Source: Paenibacillus doosanensis (lineage in GTDB: Bacteria; Bacillota; Bacilli; Paenibacillales; NBRC-103111). Taken from it: DNA of 64,000 nucleotides. The stretch covers positions 186,001-250,000 of the forward strand of contig NZ_JANYUY010000002.1 of NCBI RefSeq assembly GCF_025060755.1. The letters run 5' to 3'. The position numbers and the translations under genes are program-made. Shown here in pieces: positions 8,589 through 17,978 of this stretch. Numbering within the stretch: the stretch's first letter is position 1; every line of letters starts with the position of its first letter. Below the pieces are notes generated by a model. It worked only from the letters and a program-made list of their open reading frames with translations, was not told the origin of the DNA and made no database searches.

Positions 8589-9248
8589 TTATTCAAATTT
8601 AAATCTGCGTTCCAGCCATTTGAACAGCAAGGTTAACAAGAGCGTCATGATCAAATAAATGACCCCGGCGATAAAGAACGGCACGATCGTAAAATCGCGG
8701 TTTACCGCCGTCTGCGCAAAATGCAGCAGCTCCGGAACGGCCACGGCATACAAGAGAGCCGTATCTTTAATGAGGGTAATCGACTCGTTGGATACCGCCG
8801 GCAGCACGACACGGAACATTTGGGGCATGATGATGCGCGTCATCGTCTGCCGCTTGCTGAAGCCGAGCACCTGAGAGGCCTCGTATTGGCCTTTGTCGAT
8901 AGCCAGCAAGCCCCCGCGGAAAATCTCGGCGAAATACGCCGCATAGTTCAGAATGAAGCCCAGGCAGGCAGCCGTAAACCGGTCCAGGACCAAATATTCG
9001 CCGACGCCGGGAATCATAGGCAGCCCGAAGCAGATCACGAGCAGCTGCAGCAATAAAGGCGTGCCTCGCATGACATAAATATAAGCGTGAGCCAGCCCCG
9101 ACAACGCTCTGCTGCCGCTTTTGACAGCCAAAGTAATCACAAAGCCGAGCGGGACCGACACGATAATTGCAATGATAAACAAGAGGACCGTCATTCGGGC
9201 TCCCTTGAGCATCGGGATGACCATAGAGGTCATGATATCTGCGGACAT
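8589..9248 (-). CDS. Polar amino acid ABC transporter, permease
   Basis: 219 residues of mainly hydrophobic sequence with about five membrane segments. It carries the HAAA-family coupling region ([18 protein letters not shown]) that contacts the ATPase, and the N-terminal [12 protein letters not shown] motif of TcyL/GlnP-type permeases. GGAGGAATAAGTGT precedes the ATG. It lies between the binding-protein and ATPase genes in one transcription unit and probably works as a homodimer. Confidence 0.92.
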   Translation of the reverse strand: MSADIMTSMVIPMLKGARMTVLLFIIAIIVSVPLGFVITLAVKSGSRALSGLAHAYIYVMRGTPLLLQLLVICFGLPMIPGVGEYLVLDRFTAACLGFILNYAAYFAEIFRGGLLAIDKGQYEASQVLGFSKRQTMTRIIMPQMFRVVLPAVSNESITLIKDTALLYAVAVPELLHFAQTAVNRDFTIVPFFIAGVIYLIMTLLLTLLFKWLERRFKFE

Positions 9249-9322
9249 ACACTTATTCCTCCAAAAGCAAAACGGGATTTCCCATAGAAGAAATCCGGTT
9301 CGCCTGATCCATATTCGATTCG

Positions 9323-10102
9323 TTATTTCAGAACTTTATTTTCGCCGAACCACTTCTCGGAAATTTTGGCGGCGGTGCCGTCTTGGTTCATATCGTCCAG
9401 CGCCTTTTGCAGCTTTTGCAGCAGCGCTTCATTTCCCTTCTTCACTCCAACCCCGTATTCTTCCGGCGCAAGAGACTCGTCCAGCAGCTTGAAAGTACCC
9501 TTTTCTTTGGACATATAGTAGTCGATCACCACTTCGTCAATGACGACCGCATCGACGCGGCCGATCTTCAGATCGCTTAAGGCAAGCACGTTATCTGCAT
9601 ATTCGGTTACCGTCTTGATCTTCGATTTTACGGGATTGTCGTTCAATGCGTCCGCCGCCGAGGACAAAGATTGCAGCCCCACGACTTTACCCGTCAGATC
9701 GTCGAGCTTGGTCAAATTCGATTTGGCCAGAGTGACGACCACCTGCGCGTTTTTCAAATACGGCTTGGTGAACAAGACTTTGCCTTTACGCTCATCCGTA
9801 ATCGTGTAACCGTTCCAGATCAGATCGATCCGGCCGCTGTTCAGCTCGGATTCTTTGGTTTGCCAGTCGATAGGTTGAAATTCCGCCGTCTTGCCCATCT
9901 TCTCGGCAGCGGATCTGGCATAATCGATATCGAAGCCGACGATTTCGTTCTTATCGTCGCGGAAGCCCAGCGGAGCGAATTTGTCGTCGATGCCGATGAC
10001 CAGTTTAGTAGATTCAGCCCCGCCGCTCTTCGAGCCGGAGCATCCTGTAAATAGGGAGATTGCCGCCGTGACGACCAAAGCCATAGCTGCCAAACGTTTC
10101 AT
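9323..10102 (-). CDS. Amino acid ABC transporter substrate-binding lipoprotein
   Basis: 259 residues. A lipoprotein signal peptide ends in the lipobox LFTGC (C21). The SBP family 3 fold is shown by FAPLGFRDDKNEIVGFDID and by YTITDERKGKVLFTKPY, where the Asp/Arg pair would bind the alpha-amino and carboxyl groups of the ligand. It is the first gene of the operon. The closest remembered relatives are TcyA/YxeM and arginine-binding ArtP. The final substrate is undetermined. Confidence 0.9.
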   Translation of the reverse strand: MKRLAAMALVVTAAISLFTGCSGSKSGGAESTKLVIGIDDKFAPLGFRDDKNEIVGFDIDYARSAAEKMGKTAEFQPIDWQTKESELNSGRIDLIWNGYTITDERKGKVLFTKPYLKNAQVVVTLAKSNLTKLDDLTGKVVGLQSLSSAADALNDNPVKSKIKTVTEYADNVLALSDLKIGRVDAVVIDEVVIDYYMSKEKGTFKLLDESLAPEEYGVGVKKGNEALLQKLQKALDDMNQDGTAAKISEKWFGENKVLK

Positions 10103-10309
10103 AAAAAATAAACCACCCTTGCTTCATAAGTATTGTTGCATTCGCTTTACTACGTTACCACTTTATCAAGAATTACATGATAACATAGATTCGCAAAAGG
10201 TGTCGATAGGTTCAAAGGAAGTAATTTTTTCCCTTTCAACATCGATAGATTCCTATTATAAAGGGGATCATCATTTCTTATAATTGACCATGAATCTATT
10301 AATGAATGC

Positions 10310-10338
10310 AAAAAAGCACCGATCCGTACGATCGGCGC
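10310..10338 (-). terminator. Intrinsic terminator after the siderophore permease gene
   Basis: On the minus strand GCGCCGATC-GTACG-GATCGGTGC is followed by TTTTTTGC. It closes the iron-uptake operon. Confidence 0.85.
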
Positions 10339-10360
10339 CGTGAGAAGCGCGGTGAAAATA

Positions 10361-12427
10361 TCATTTGCGCACTGCGCTGCGGTACATCAGCATCAGCAGA
10401 TAGGGCGTCCCCAGCAAGGCGACGATGATGCCAGCGGGAATTTCCTTCGGCGCGATGACCGTCTTGCCGATGAAGTCGGCTGCGACGAGCAAGACGGCGC
10501 CGAACAGCGCGGAGAGCACGACCGATCTGCGGTGATGGTGACCGACCAGCAGGCGGACCGCATGCGGCGCAAGCAGTCCGATAAAGCCGATGGCGCCGAC
10601 GCTTGAGGCCGCCGTCGCAGCCAGCGCAACGCCGATGACGGTTGCGATCAGCCGCGTACGCTGAAGCTTCAGCCCGAGCCCGAGCGATACTTGATCGCCG
10701 AAGGCCAGCAGATCGATTCTGCGGCCGAGCCACCAGGCGACCGGCGCCAGCAGCACCATGGCAACGGCCAAGCGCAGCCATTCGTCATAACCGCGGGCAT
10801 ACGTGCTGCCGGCAAGCCAGGCTAGAGCCGGCGCCGCGGCAATACCGGAGCGGATGACGAAAAACTGAATGCCTGCCGTTCCGATAGCGGAGACACCGAT
10901 CCCGACCAGAATTAACGAGACGGGATGAAAGCCTTTCTTCCACGTGAACGCATAGACGCATATCGCGGCGGCGGCAGCCCCCGCGATCGCCCCTAGCGGG
11001 AGTGCTGCGGCAGGCGCCTGCGGCCACAGCACCAGCACGGCCAGCGCTCCGCAGCCCGCCCCGGAAGTCACCCCTAGGACGGACGGGTCGGCGAGCGGAT
11101 TCCGCAGCGCTCCCTGCATCATCGATCCGGCTATCGCCAGCGCGCCGCCGGCGAATGCCGCAACCAGTATGCGCGGCAGCCGCAAGTCGACAACGATGTT
11201 CCGAGCAAATTCCTCGCCGCTCCCGATGAGGGCGAGCCATACTTCATGGACCGACAAGCGCATCGTTCCGGACATCAGACCGGCTATCATCAGAACGATC
11301 AATACCGTCAACAGGCCGGCAGCAAGCGCAGGGTAAGGAATGCGTTTACCCATGGCTCCGACGCTCATCGACGCTCCGGCCTCCTGGGACTGCCTTCCTT
11401 TCATCGTTTTCACGACGAGCCAAATCAGCCACGGAGCGCCGAGCGCCGCCGTAACCGCCCCGGCCGGCAGCTCGCCGAGCGAGCTGCGGAACATGCGGGC
11501 GATCGTATCCGCGCCGACCAGAATGACCGCGCCCCATAAGGCGCTTGCCGGCAGCAAGGTCACATGGCGGCGCAGCCCCATCAGGCGCATCAGATGCGGC
11601 GCTATCAGCCCGACGAAGCCGATCGGGCCGACGACGCTGACGGTGACGCCGGCCAGCAGCACGGCCGCCGCCATGCCGGAGAAGCGCGTCAGCTCGACCT
11701 TCTGCCCGAGCGAGCGGGCCGTATCTTCCCCGAGCTCCAGCATATCGAACGCGCGGGCGAAAATCAGCGCATAGGCGATGCCGATCGCAATCCACGGCCA
11801 CGCATACTGAACGCCGCTCCAGTCGTTCTGCACGAGCGATCCGGCTCCCCAAGCGAGCAGCTGCGAAGCCTGGGTCTCAAACAGCAGCTGCAGCGCGCTG
11901 GTGAACGCGGCAAGCACAAGACCCACAATCATCCCGGCGACGGCCATCCGCACCGGCGTGCTCCTCCTGCCTCCGGCGATCCAGTACGTCATGGCCGCAG
12001 CGCCCAGAGCTCCCGCCAGTCCAAGCAGCAGCGGCGCGCTGGCTTTCAGGGCCGGGAAAAATATCGCCGCCGCCATAATGACGAAGTATGCCCCCGAGTT
12101 CAGGCCGAAGGTCGATGCGGATGCAAGCGGGTTGCGCGTCACCGTCTGCAGCAGCGCGCCGCACACGGCAAGCGCCGCTCCGGCCAGCAAGCCCATGACC
12201 GCCCTCGGCAGACGAATGCCGCGAACCATATGATGAGCCGCGGTATCCTCGGGATGCGTGATCGCTCCGATCACTTGCCCGAGCGTAATCTCCGCTTCCC
12301 CGTAGGTCAAGCTGACAAACAGCAGGGCGGCCAGCAAAACCAAGCCGCCCCCAAATACGAACAAACTCTTCCATCCCTTAGACCGGACCGCATCGCCGGT
12401 GACGGTGTTCATCGTCATGCCCGTCAT
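10361..12427 (-). CDS. Double (fused) FecCD-family iron-siderophore permease, FhuB-like
   Basis: 688 residues made of two complete FecCD permease units joined in one chain (about 1-340 and 350-688). Each carries the IRLPR/LRLPR entry motif, GALLQTVTRNPLA / GSMMQGALRNPLADP, and the GPIGFVGLIAPH / GAIGFIGLLAPH coupling-loop motif. Such fusions (E. coli FhuB, some Firmicute homologues) form the whole membrane channel alone. The start codon overlaps the stop of the binding-protein gene by four bases, so the two are translationally coupled. No ATPase gene is adjacent; a shared FhuC/YusV-type ATPase elsewhere is implied. The siderophore is unknown. Confidence 0.93.
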   Translation of the reverse strand: MTGMTMNTVTGDAVRSKGWKSLFVFGGGLVLLAALLFVSLTYGEAEITLGQVIGAITHPEDTAAHHMVRGIRLPRAVMGLLAGAALAVCGALLQTVTRNPLASASTFGLNSGAYFVIMAAAIFFPALKASAPLLLGLAGALGAAAMTYWIAGGRRSTPVRMAVAGMIVGLVLAAFTSALQLLFETQASQLLAWGAGSLVQNDWSGVQYAWPWIAIGIAYALIFARAFDMLELGEDTARSLGQKVELTRFSGMAAAVLLAGVTVSVVGPIGFVGLIAPHLMRLMGLRRHVTLLPASALWGAVILVGADTIARMFRSSLGELPAGAVTAALGAPWLIWLVVKTMKGRQSQEAGASMSVGAMGKRIPYPALAAGLLTVLIVLMIAGLMSGTMRLSVHEVWLALIGSGEEFARNIVVDLRLPRILVAAFAGGALAIAGSMMQGALRNPLADPSVLGVTSGAGCGALAVLVLWPQAPAAALPLGAIAGAAAAAICVYAFTWKKGFHPVSLILVGIGVSAIGTAGIQFFVIRSGIAAAPALAWLAGSTYARGYDEWLRLAVAMVLLAPVAWWLGRRIDLLAFGDQVSLGLGLKLQRTRLIATVIGVALAATAASSVGAIGFIGLLAPHAVRLLVGHHHRRSVVLSALFGAVLLVAADFIGKTVIAPKEIPAGIIVALLGTPYLLMLMYRSAVRK

Positions 12428-13434
12428 TTGGCTAGAGCGTTCGTCAGGAGGTCGACGATCGTTTTAGCCGATAACGGACCGCCGAACGTCCATGTGTTGC
12501 CCGGCAGCTTGTACGTACGGTTTTCCTTCACGAAGGCCAGTCCGTTCCACACCGCATTATCCTTCAATTGCTTCTCGAAAATATTATCGTTATCCTGCAC
12601 GATGTAGATGAAATTCGCGTTTTGCACGGCAGGAAGCGCCTCGACGCTGGTCGTTGCGAAGCCGTTCGGCTCAAACTTCGCCGATTTAAAAGCATTTTTC
12701 AGACCGATCCGGTTCATGATCTGGATGATCATCGAATTGTCGGTGAACATGCGAAGCACAGCGGCGTTTTGCTGCGAGAAGGCTTGAGTTACGGCGATTT
12801 CCGCCCCTTCCTTGCCTTTCTCCTTCAGCTTGGCTTTGGCTTCGTCGAACGATTTCTGCAAATCGCTCATCACTTTCTCGCCCTCGGCCTTTTTGCCGAC
12901 CAAATCCGCTACGGTCAAAAACGTTTTCTCCATCTCATCGTACTGGTCACCCGCTCCTTCGGCAGGATACGGATTGAACGCCACCGTCGGCGCAATTTTG
13001 CTCAAAGCCTCATAGCTCGATTTGATCCGGAAGTCGGGCGCGACGATCAGATCCGGCTTGAGCGCGGCAATGGCTTCCAGGCTCGGCTCCGTGCGTACGC
13101 CTACATCGACGACGCTCGCGTCAAGCTGCGTAGGAATGTTCACCCATGTTTTGTAGCCTTTAATGTCGGCGACGCCCGCAGGCTGCACGCCTACCGCCAG
13201 TAAAAATTCGACGTACGACCAATCGAGCGCGACGACGCGCTTGGCCGTCCCCTTAATCTCCGTTGTGCCGAGCGCATGCTTAATCGACTTGCTGCCTCCG
13301 GAAGCGTCCTGGCTCGCTCCTGCAGCCGGTGCCGCATTGTCCTTAGCCGGTTCGCTCTTCGCGCCGCAAGCGGCCGCCAGAAGCATCAGCATCAGCGACA
13401 GCATAATGACGAGCGGTTTTCTCATCTTGTTCAT
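12424..13434 (-). CDS. Iron-siderophore ABC transporter substrate-binding lipoprotein
   Basis: 336 residues from the ATG at 13434, preceded by AGGGGGA; the frame is open further upstream into the Fur box, which cannot be coding. A lipoprotein signal peptide ends at LLAAAC. A Ser/Ala/Pro linker is followed by the periplasmic-binding-protein type III fold (KRVVALDWSYVEFLLAVGV, GVRTEPSLEAIAALKPDLIV), typical of FhuD/FpuA/YfiY proteins. It delivers ferric siderophore to the fused FecCD permease encoded directly downstream. Expression is almost certainly iron-repressed through the Fur box about 70 bases upstream. Confidence 0.93.
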   Translation of the reverse strand: MNKMRKPLVIMLSLMLMLLAAACGAKSEPAKDNAAPAAGASQDASGGSKSIKHALGTTEIKGTAKRVVALDWSYVEFLLAVGVQPAGVADIKGYKTWVNIPTQLDASVVDVGVRTEPSLEAIAALKPDLIVAPDFRIKSSYEALSKIAPTVAFNPYPAEGAGDQYDEMEKTFLTVADLVGKKAEGEKVMSDLQKSFDEAKAKLKEKGKEGAEIAVTQAFSQQNAAVLRMFTDNSMIIQIMNRIGLKNAFKSAKFEPNGFATTSVEALPAVQNANFIYIVQDNDNIFEKQLKDNAVWNGLAFVKENRTYKLPGNTWTFGGPLSAKTIVDLLTNALAK

Positions 13435-13503
13435 TCGGTTAATCCCCCTAAATGATGTATAATAACAAATGATGCTTAATAAACTAGCTTCTCGCCGAAT
13501 CGT

Positions 13504-13522
13504 GATAATGATTATCATTATC
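13504..13522. promoter_or_regulatory. Fur box
   Basis: GATAATGATTATCATTATC is a perfect 19-base palindrome matching the classical Fur consensus GATAATGATAATCATTATC at all but the central base. It lies upstream of the iron-siderophore binding-protein gene. A possible -10 (TATTAT/TTATAC) lies about 40 bases downstream on the minus strand. Confidence 0.95.
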
Positions 13523-13596
13523 TAGGTGAAAATATTAATCGTTGCTCTGTAGTTTGTCAATACTTTTCCAGAAGGTTCGCCGTTTTCGGAAAAACG

Positions 13597-13625
13597 CAAA
13601 AAACGCCTGCCCTAGGGCGGCGTTT
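13597..13625 (-). terminator. Intrinsic terminator of the zinc-ribbon/SPFH operon
   Basis: On the minus strand AACGCCGCCC-TA-GGGCAGGCGTT runs into TTTTTGCG, about 60 bases after the stop of the zinc-ribbon gene. Confidence 0.8.
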
Positions 13626-13685
13626 TCAAATATACATATTCATCCGGCCTGTATTACCCAAATTGGGGACAGCTGCCGCCTCCCT

Positions 13686-14804
13686 CTACCGCTGCAGCTC
13701 AGTCCAATACAATACCGCTGCGACAACCAGCACGCAAAACAAGGTAAACAGCGCAATCTTCCACGGGCTGCGCGGTACGCGGCCGGTTACGCTTCCCGTC
13801 TCCCCGTTGACCATATAACGGTACGTTTTGCTTTTGTACATATAGGTTGCATTCCACACAGGAAGCAGAACATGCTTATACGTCCGGTCAAAATATCTCG
13901 TGCGAATATCCAGATTGCGGATTTCGTCGCCGCCGATTTTCCTCCGGATTTCGCCGCTCAGCCTGTCGTCCACGCGGGACTGAGCGTCGGCCCAGCCCTG
14001 CCGCAGCGAGACCGTATAACGCTCCGCGATAAATCCGCTCAAGTATTCCGGCTTATACGGCACCAGTTGATGCAGCTTAAAATCGTTGAGCTTGTTCAGC
14101 AGTTCGCCGTCGTATTGTCCGGAGGCCGGGACGAGCACATCGTCGTAAAATTTCCGGTAGGTGCCGCTCGTCCAATGCCATACCGTATAGCGAACTCTTT
14201 CCGTATAAGTTTCGGTCTTACCGTTAACGACGCGGGTGCGCGTCTCCTGCCGGTAATGGTACACGCCGACCTCCGCTTTGTAAGACGAATCCGTATCGGT
14301 GTCGAACGTCCAGAACGGCACATAGATTCCGTTCAGATTAGAGCTGACGGACCGTTTTTTAAATTCATTCGGGATAAACCACCTTCGTTTGCGCCATGCG
14401 TTGAAGGCTTGCGCCGCTTGCTCCCGGGAAATATGGAAAGGGATGACCGATTCCGGGCGAATGCTGCCCGGATTTCCTTGCGGAAGCACCTTGGGCGACC
14501 CGCAGAACACGCATACGGCAGCGGTCTGGCTGGCAGGCATCAGCATTTCTCCGCCGCAATTGCCGCATTTGATCACCTGCTGCTCCGTTCCCCAATCCAT
14601 TAAGGAAGCGTCGTCTTCGTCCGCAAAATCAAGATCGTGCTCCTCGGGCGCTCCCTCGCTCTCGTTTTCGATCGGCTTCTCGCTGCCGCAATAACGGCAT
14701 TTCAGCGTTTGGCTGGCCGTGTCGAACTGCATTTGGCCGCCGCAGCCGGGGCATGGAAAGGTCGCCGTCCGGTCCTGCACCGTTATCTGCTCGTTAGCTC
14801 CCAT
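13686..14804 (-). CDS. TFIIB-type zinc-ribbon membrane protein, YdjG-like
   Basis: 372 residues. Two N-terminal zinc ribbons (CPGCGG...CRYCGS, about 18-41, and CGNCGG...CVFCGS, about 80-103) precede a long soluble region rich in aromatic residues and one C-terminal membrane segment (about 348-367, IALFTLFCVLVVAAVLYW). In Bacillus subtilis a similar protein, YdjG, is encoded with PspA-like YdjF and SPFH protein YdjI, a membrane-stress or membrane-organisation cluster. Here it follows the SPFH gene by 14 bases. The molecular function is not established. Confidence 0.75.
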   Translation of the reverse strand: MGANEQITVQDRTATFPCPGCGGQMQFDTASQTLKCRYCGSEKPIENESEGAPEEHDLDFADEDDASLMDWGTEQQVIKCGNCGGEMLMPASQTAAVCVFCGSPKVLPQGNPGSIRPESVIPFHISREQAAQAFNAWRKRRWFIPNEFKKRSVSSNLNGIYVPFWTFDTDTDSSYKAEVGVYHYRQETRTRVVNGKTETYTERVRYTVWHWTSGTYRKFYDDVLVPASGQYDGELLNKLNDFKLHQLVPYKPEYLSGFIAERYTVSLRQGWADAQSRVDDRLSGEIRRKIGGDEIRNLDIRTRYFDRTYKHVLLPVWNATYMYKSKTYRYMVNGETGSVTGRVPRSPWKIALFTLFCVLVVAAVLYWTELQR

Positions 14805-14818
14805 AATCGAATCATCCT

Positions 14819-15931
14819 TTACAATTTAGTGCCGCAGCTCGAGCAGAACTTGGCTCCCGGTACTGCCGCACTGCCGCACTCGGGGCAAAAACGGCGTTCG
14901 GGGCGAGGCGTCCCGCACTCGGGGCAAAATTTGTCGGTTGCCTTAAGCGAATGGCCGCAGCCGCCGCACGGCTCAGTTCCGCCTTCCGGCTCGGAAGCTG
15001 CGCCGCCTTGAGGCGGATTCGGCTTCGGATTCCCGCCGGCCGCGGCAGGCTCGGCCGCCGGAGGCTGCTGTCCGGCCCCTGACATCATCTGATTGATCAT
15101 TTGCCCCATGGCCATTCCGGCTCCAAGCCCCGCGCCTGCCCCGGCCAAACCGCCTCCCGGGTTGGAGGCCGCTTCCCGGATCGATTCGGCCGTCTGGTAT
15201 TTCATATATTGATCGAGGTTGCCGGCGATATTCATCGACGACCTGCGATCGATCATCTTCTCGACTTCTTCCGGCAGCGAAATATTTTCGATAACGAATC
15301 CGGTCAGCGATAGCCCGACCGCCGCGAAATTCGGCTGCAGCTTAGCTCCCGCCTGCGAGCTGAGTTCATCGTAATGCGTAGCCAGATCGATGACCGGAAT
15401 GCCCGATTCCGCCAACAAATCGCTCACGCCCGATACGATCATCGTTTTGAAAAAGCCGGCTATTTGACCCGGGTTGAAATCCTCGTGCGAACCGAAAATC
15501 TCCCTCATAAAGACGGCCGGTTCCTTCACCTTGAACGAGTAATTCCCGAAGCCTCTGACGCGCACTACTCCGAACTCCTTATCGCGCATCATCACCGGAT
15601 TCGTCGTGCCCCACTTTTGATCGGTAATATTGGTTGTATTGACGAAATACACGTCGGCTTTGAACGGAGAGTTGAAGGCATACTTCCACGATTTGAGCGC
15701 GGTGAGCAGCGGCATGTTGTGCGTGCTCAGCTCGTATTTACCCGGACCGAACACGTCGGCGATCTGCCCTTCGTTCACGAAGATGGCCGCCTGTCCTTCC
15801 CTCACCGTAAGCTGCGCTCCCATCTTAATGGCGTTATCATACACGGGGAAACGATACACGATCGAATCGGTATCTTCAATCCACTCGATTACTTCAATAA
15901 ACTGGCCTCTAAGAAATGAAAACAGTCCCAT
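14819..15931 (-). CDS. SPFH/Band 7 protein with C-terminal zinc ribbons, YdjI-like ('virion core protein' family)
   Basis: 370 residues. An SPFH-like domain occupies about 30-250. A Gly/Ala/Met/Pro linker (about 258-315) leads to three short zinc-ribbon-like CxxC pairs (CGGCGHS, CPECGTP with CPECGSA, CSSCGTKL). The N-terminus MGLFSFLRGQFIEVIEWIED is characteristic of YdjI. Such proteins form membrane-associated scaffolds in the cytoplasm, and YdjI recruits the phage-shock protein PspA homologue in B. subtilis. It is the first gene of a two-gene unit with the YdjG-like gene. No pspA gene is present in the window. Confidence 0.82.
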   Translation of the reverse strand: MGLFSFLRGQFIEVIEWIEDTDSIVYRFPVYDNAIKMGAQLTVREGQAAIFVNEGQIADVFGPGKYELSTHNMPLLTALKSWKYAFNSPFKADVYFVNTTNITDQKWGTTNPVMMRDKEFGVVRVRGFGNYSFKVKEPAVFMREIFGSHEDFNPGQIAGFFKTMIVSGVSDLLAESGIPVIDLATHYDELSSQAGAKLQPNFAAVGLSLTGFVIENISLPEEVEKMIDRRSSMNIAGNLDQYMKYQTAESIREAASNPGGGLAGAGAGLGAGMAMGQMINQMMSGAGQQPPAAEPAAAGGNPKPNPPQGGAASEPEGGTEPCGGCGHSLKATDKFCPECGTPRPERRFCPECGSAAVPGAKFCSSCGTKL

Positions 15932-16223
15932 ACTTCATCCTCCAATCAAATCCCTTTTCCCAAACGGCATTGCCGTTCGCTTTAGCAGCACTGATTCCTA
16001 TTATACGGTAAACCGCCGAACGGGGTAACCCATTCCCTTCCATATCTTCGGATATAAACCATTAAAACCGCAGGAGAGGCACTTTTACCGTCTTATGCCG
16101 ATGAAAAAGCAGTCTTTCGTCGACAGCAATCGCCAATAATCCCCCTTATTTTCCTATTGTTTCTATAATATACGATCCGAACTGCAGGCAGGTTTCTTCA
16201 TCGGAGGTCCCGACTTGCGCATA

Positions 16224-16262
16224 TGCAAAAAAAGAAGCCGGCACCCCGATTATGGGGCGCAG
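16224..16262 (-). terminator. Intrinsic terminator after the MFS gene
   Basis: On the minus strand GCGCCCC-ATAATC-GGGGTGC is followed by CGGCTTCTTTTTTTG. The hairpin sits 35-70 bases after the MFS stop. The rest of 15932-16294 holds no gene I can support; a TATAAT at about 16007 on the minus strand may belong to the SPFH operon promoter. Confidence 0.6.
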
Positions 16263-16294
16263 CTCCTTATGTTCATTGATCAGGATTCCGTGCG

Positions 16295-17563
16295 TTACGG
16301 ACCGGTCTGCACGTCCGATTGCTTCGTCCGGGGTTTCTCCTCCGTCCACTCGTCCGAGAAGGTCCTAAGGCGCCGGAGCGCCGGAAATAAATACATCCAT
16401 AACGCGGCGACCGCTATCGTTCCGACACCGCCGATGAAGGTAGCCGGAACCGCTCCGAAAAATCCGGCCATCATGCCCGATTCGAATTCGCCCAGTTGGT
16501 TGGAGGTGCCGACGAACAGCGAATTGACCGCATTCACCCTCCCCCTCATTTCATCGGGGGTATGCAGCTGAACCAGCGTCGAGCGGATCACAACGCTGAT
16601 CACATCCGAGGCGCCGAGCAGAAACAAAGCGGTCAGCGACAGGATTAAGCTGGTCGACAAAGCAAAGAGAATGGTCGCCGCCCCGAACACGGCCAACGCT
16701 CCGAACAGTATCGGCCCGAGCGCGCGCTTCAGCGGAACATGGGCGAGCACAAGCGACATCAGCAAGGCCCCGATCGCAGGTGCCGACCGCAAGAGCCCCA
16801 GCCCCCAAGGGCCCGTATGCAAAATGTCCTGCGCGAATATCGGCAATAACGCCGTAGCGCCGCCGAGCAGAACGGCGAAGAGATCGAGCGAGATCGTACC
16901 CAGAATGATCTTATGACGGAAAACGAACACAAGTCCCGTGAACAGGGAGCGAACGGCCAGCGGTTCGACTTTGCGGACGCTCCGCTTCTTGCGAATCCAG
17001 TAGATGAGCGCGGCCGAAGATAACAGCGCAACCGCCGACGTCACATAGACCAGCGACGGACCGGCCGAAAACAGCAGGCCGCCTAAGGAAGGCCCCAAGA
17101 TTTGGGCCGTTTGTCCGGCTGAGGCGGACCAGGCGGATGCTTGCGGAAGCAGCTCCTTCGGTACTAGCTCCGGCACTAGCGCGGCCAGCGTGGGACCTTC
17201 GAACGCGCGGCAGGCTCCGATGACGGCGGCAGCCAGCAGAATCTGCTCGCGGCCGAGCCAGCCGGCGTGGTTCCCGAAGGCCAGGAACACGGCGACGACG
17301 CCTTCGAACAGCTGGCACAGAAAGACGATTTTGCGGCGATCGAACCGGTCCGCTACATGGCCCACAAGCAAGGTCAGCAGCATCATCGGCACAAACTGGG
17401 CTAGTCCTACCAAGCCTAGACTAAATGCGTCATTGGTCAGCTCGTACATCTGCCAGCCGATGGCCACGGAGAGCATCTGGAAGGAAGTCGTTGACAAAAT
17501 TCGGGCAACCCAGGATTTCGCATAAGAAGGCTGCCGAAGAACGGATGGACTGGATTGCGGCAA
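16295..17563 (-). CDS. MFS transporter (EntS/multidrug-efflux-like)
   Basis: About 422 residues and 10-12 membrane segments. The MFS signature GHVADRFDRRKIVF sits in the first cytoplasmic loop, and LHTPDEMRGRVNAVNSLFVG in the C-terminal half is typical of the EntS/'MFS_3' exporters. The open frame runs 50 codons further upstream, but the family N-terminus (SVLRQPSYAKSWVARILS) begins just after a TTG at 17563. GAAAGG lies 11 bases before it, and a GTG at 17572 is an alternative. The substrate is unknown; drug or siderophore export is usual in the family. Confidence 0.85.
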   Translation of the reverse strand: MPQSSPSVLRQPSYAKSWVARILSTTSFQMLSVAIGWQMYELTNDAFSLGLVGLAQFVPMMLLTLLVGHVADRFDRRKIVFLCQLFEGVVAVFLAFGNHAGWLGREQILLAAAVIGACRAFEGPTLAALVPELVPKELLPQASAWSASAGQTAQILGPSLGGLLFSAGPSLVYVTSAVALLSSAALIYWIRKKRSVRKVEPLAVRSLFTGLVFVFRHKIILGTISLDLFAVLLGGATALLPIFAQDILHTGPWGLGLLRSAPAIGALLMSLVLAHVPLKRALGPILFGALAVFGAATILFALSTSLILSLTALFLLGASDVISVVIRSTLVQLHTPDEMRGRVNAVNSLFVGTSNQLGEFESGMMAGFFGAVPATFIGGVGTIAVAALWMYLFPALRRLRTFSDEWTEEKPRTKQSDVQTGP

Positions 17564-17978
17564 ACGGTTCACGACCTTTCGAGGAGCTGCGGAGGGCCTC
17601 CTCCGTACATAATGTTTACAGACAGGATCAACTGCGGTTTGGACGGGAACAAATCCCCCAAAAGCCATCCATGCCGCTACGCGGCACCACAGACAATGGA
17701 AATGGGGTACCAAGAGTAATTTCCAGGGTAGTGACGTTATGCTCTGAAGCTTATTCCGTCCGCATCCAGCCTCAGCTGGATCGGCGTCTAACCCTTCCTC
17801 TGGGATCGTTCTTTGGGTAGACTTTCCTTTCGGGGGAGACCACGGATTTCCACAGGATATTGCTGCGCATCATTTCCTAAACAATAGAATAACCCCACAA
17901 AGTAGTGGGGCCTTGGCTTCGAAGCCGATTCAGGTACTTTGCGGGGAGCCCCGAAATTTATAAATAGCGGCGCCCGGA
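17564..17978 (-). other. Intergenic stretch between the MATE and MFS genes, unassigned leader
   Basis: About 415 bases without a supportable gene. It contains a hairpin CCCCAC-TACTTT-GTGGGG (17893-17910, minus strand) followed by TTATTCTATTGTTT, a plausible weak terminator for the upstream MATE gene. Further along are GATCCAGC-TGAG-GCTGGAT and CGGAGG-AGGC-CCTCCG hairpins in the leader of the MFS gene. I compared the leader by eye with M-box, Mn, FMN, lysine and SAM riboswitch cores and found no match. Confidence 0.4.

Noticed and set aside
10103-10298. T-box or S-box leader before the amino acid binding-protein gene
   Set aside because: No T-box sequence, specifier loop, S-box core or terminator is present in the short leader.
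16146-16349. 67-codon frame overlapping the end of the MFS gene
   Set aside because: It overlaps the MFS coding sequence and runs through a likely intrinsic terminator; GTG start without ribosome site.
17564-17978. Known riboswitch in the MFS leader
   Set aside because: Several hairpins exist, but no conserved core of M-box, Mn, FMN, lysine, SAM, cobalamin or guanidine classes could be matched by eye.
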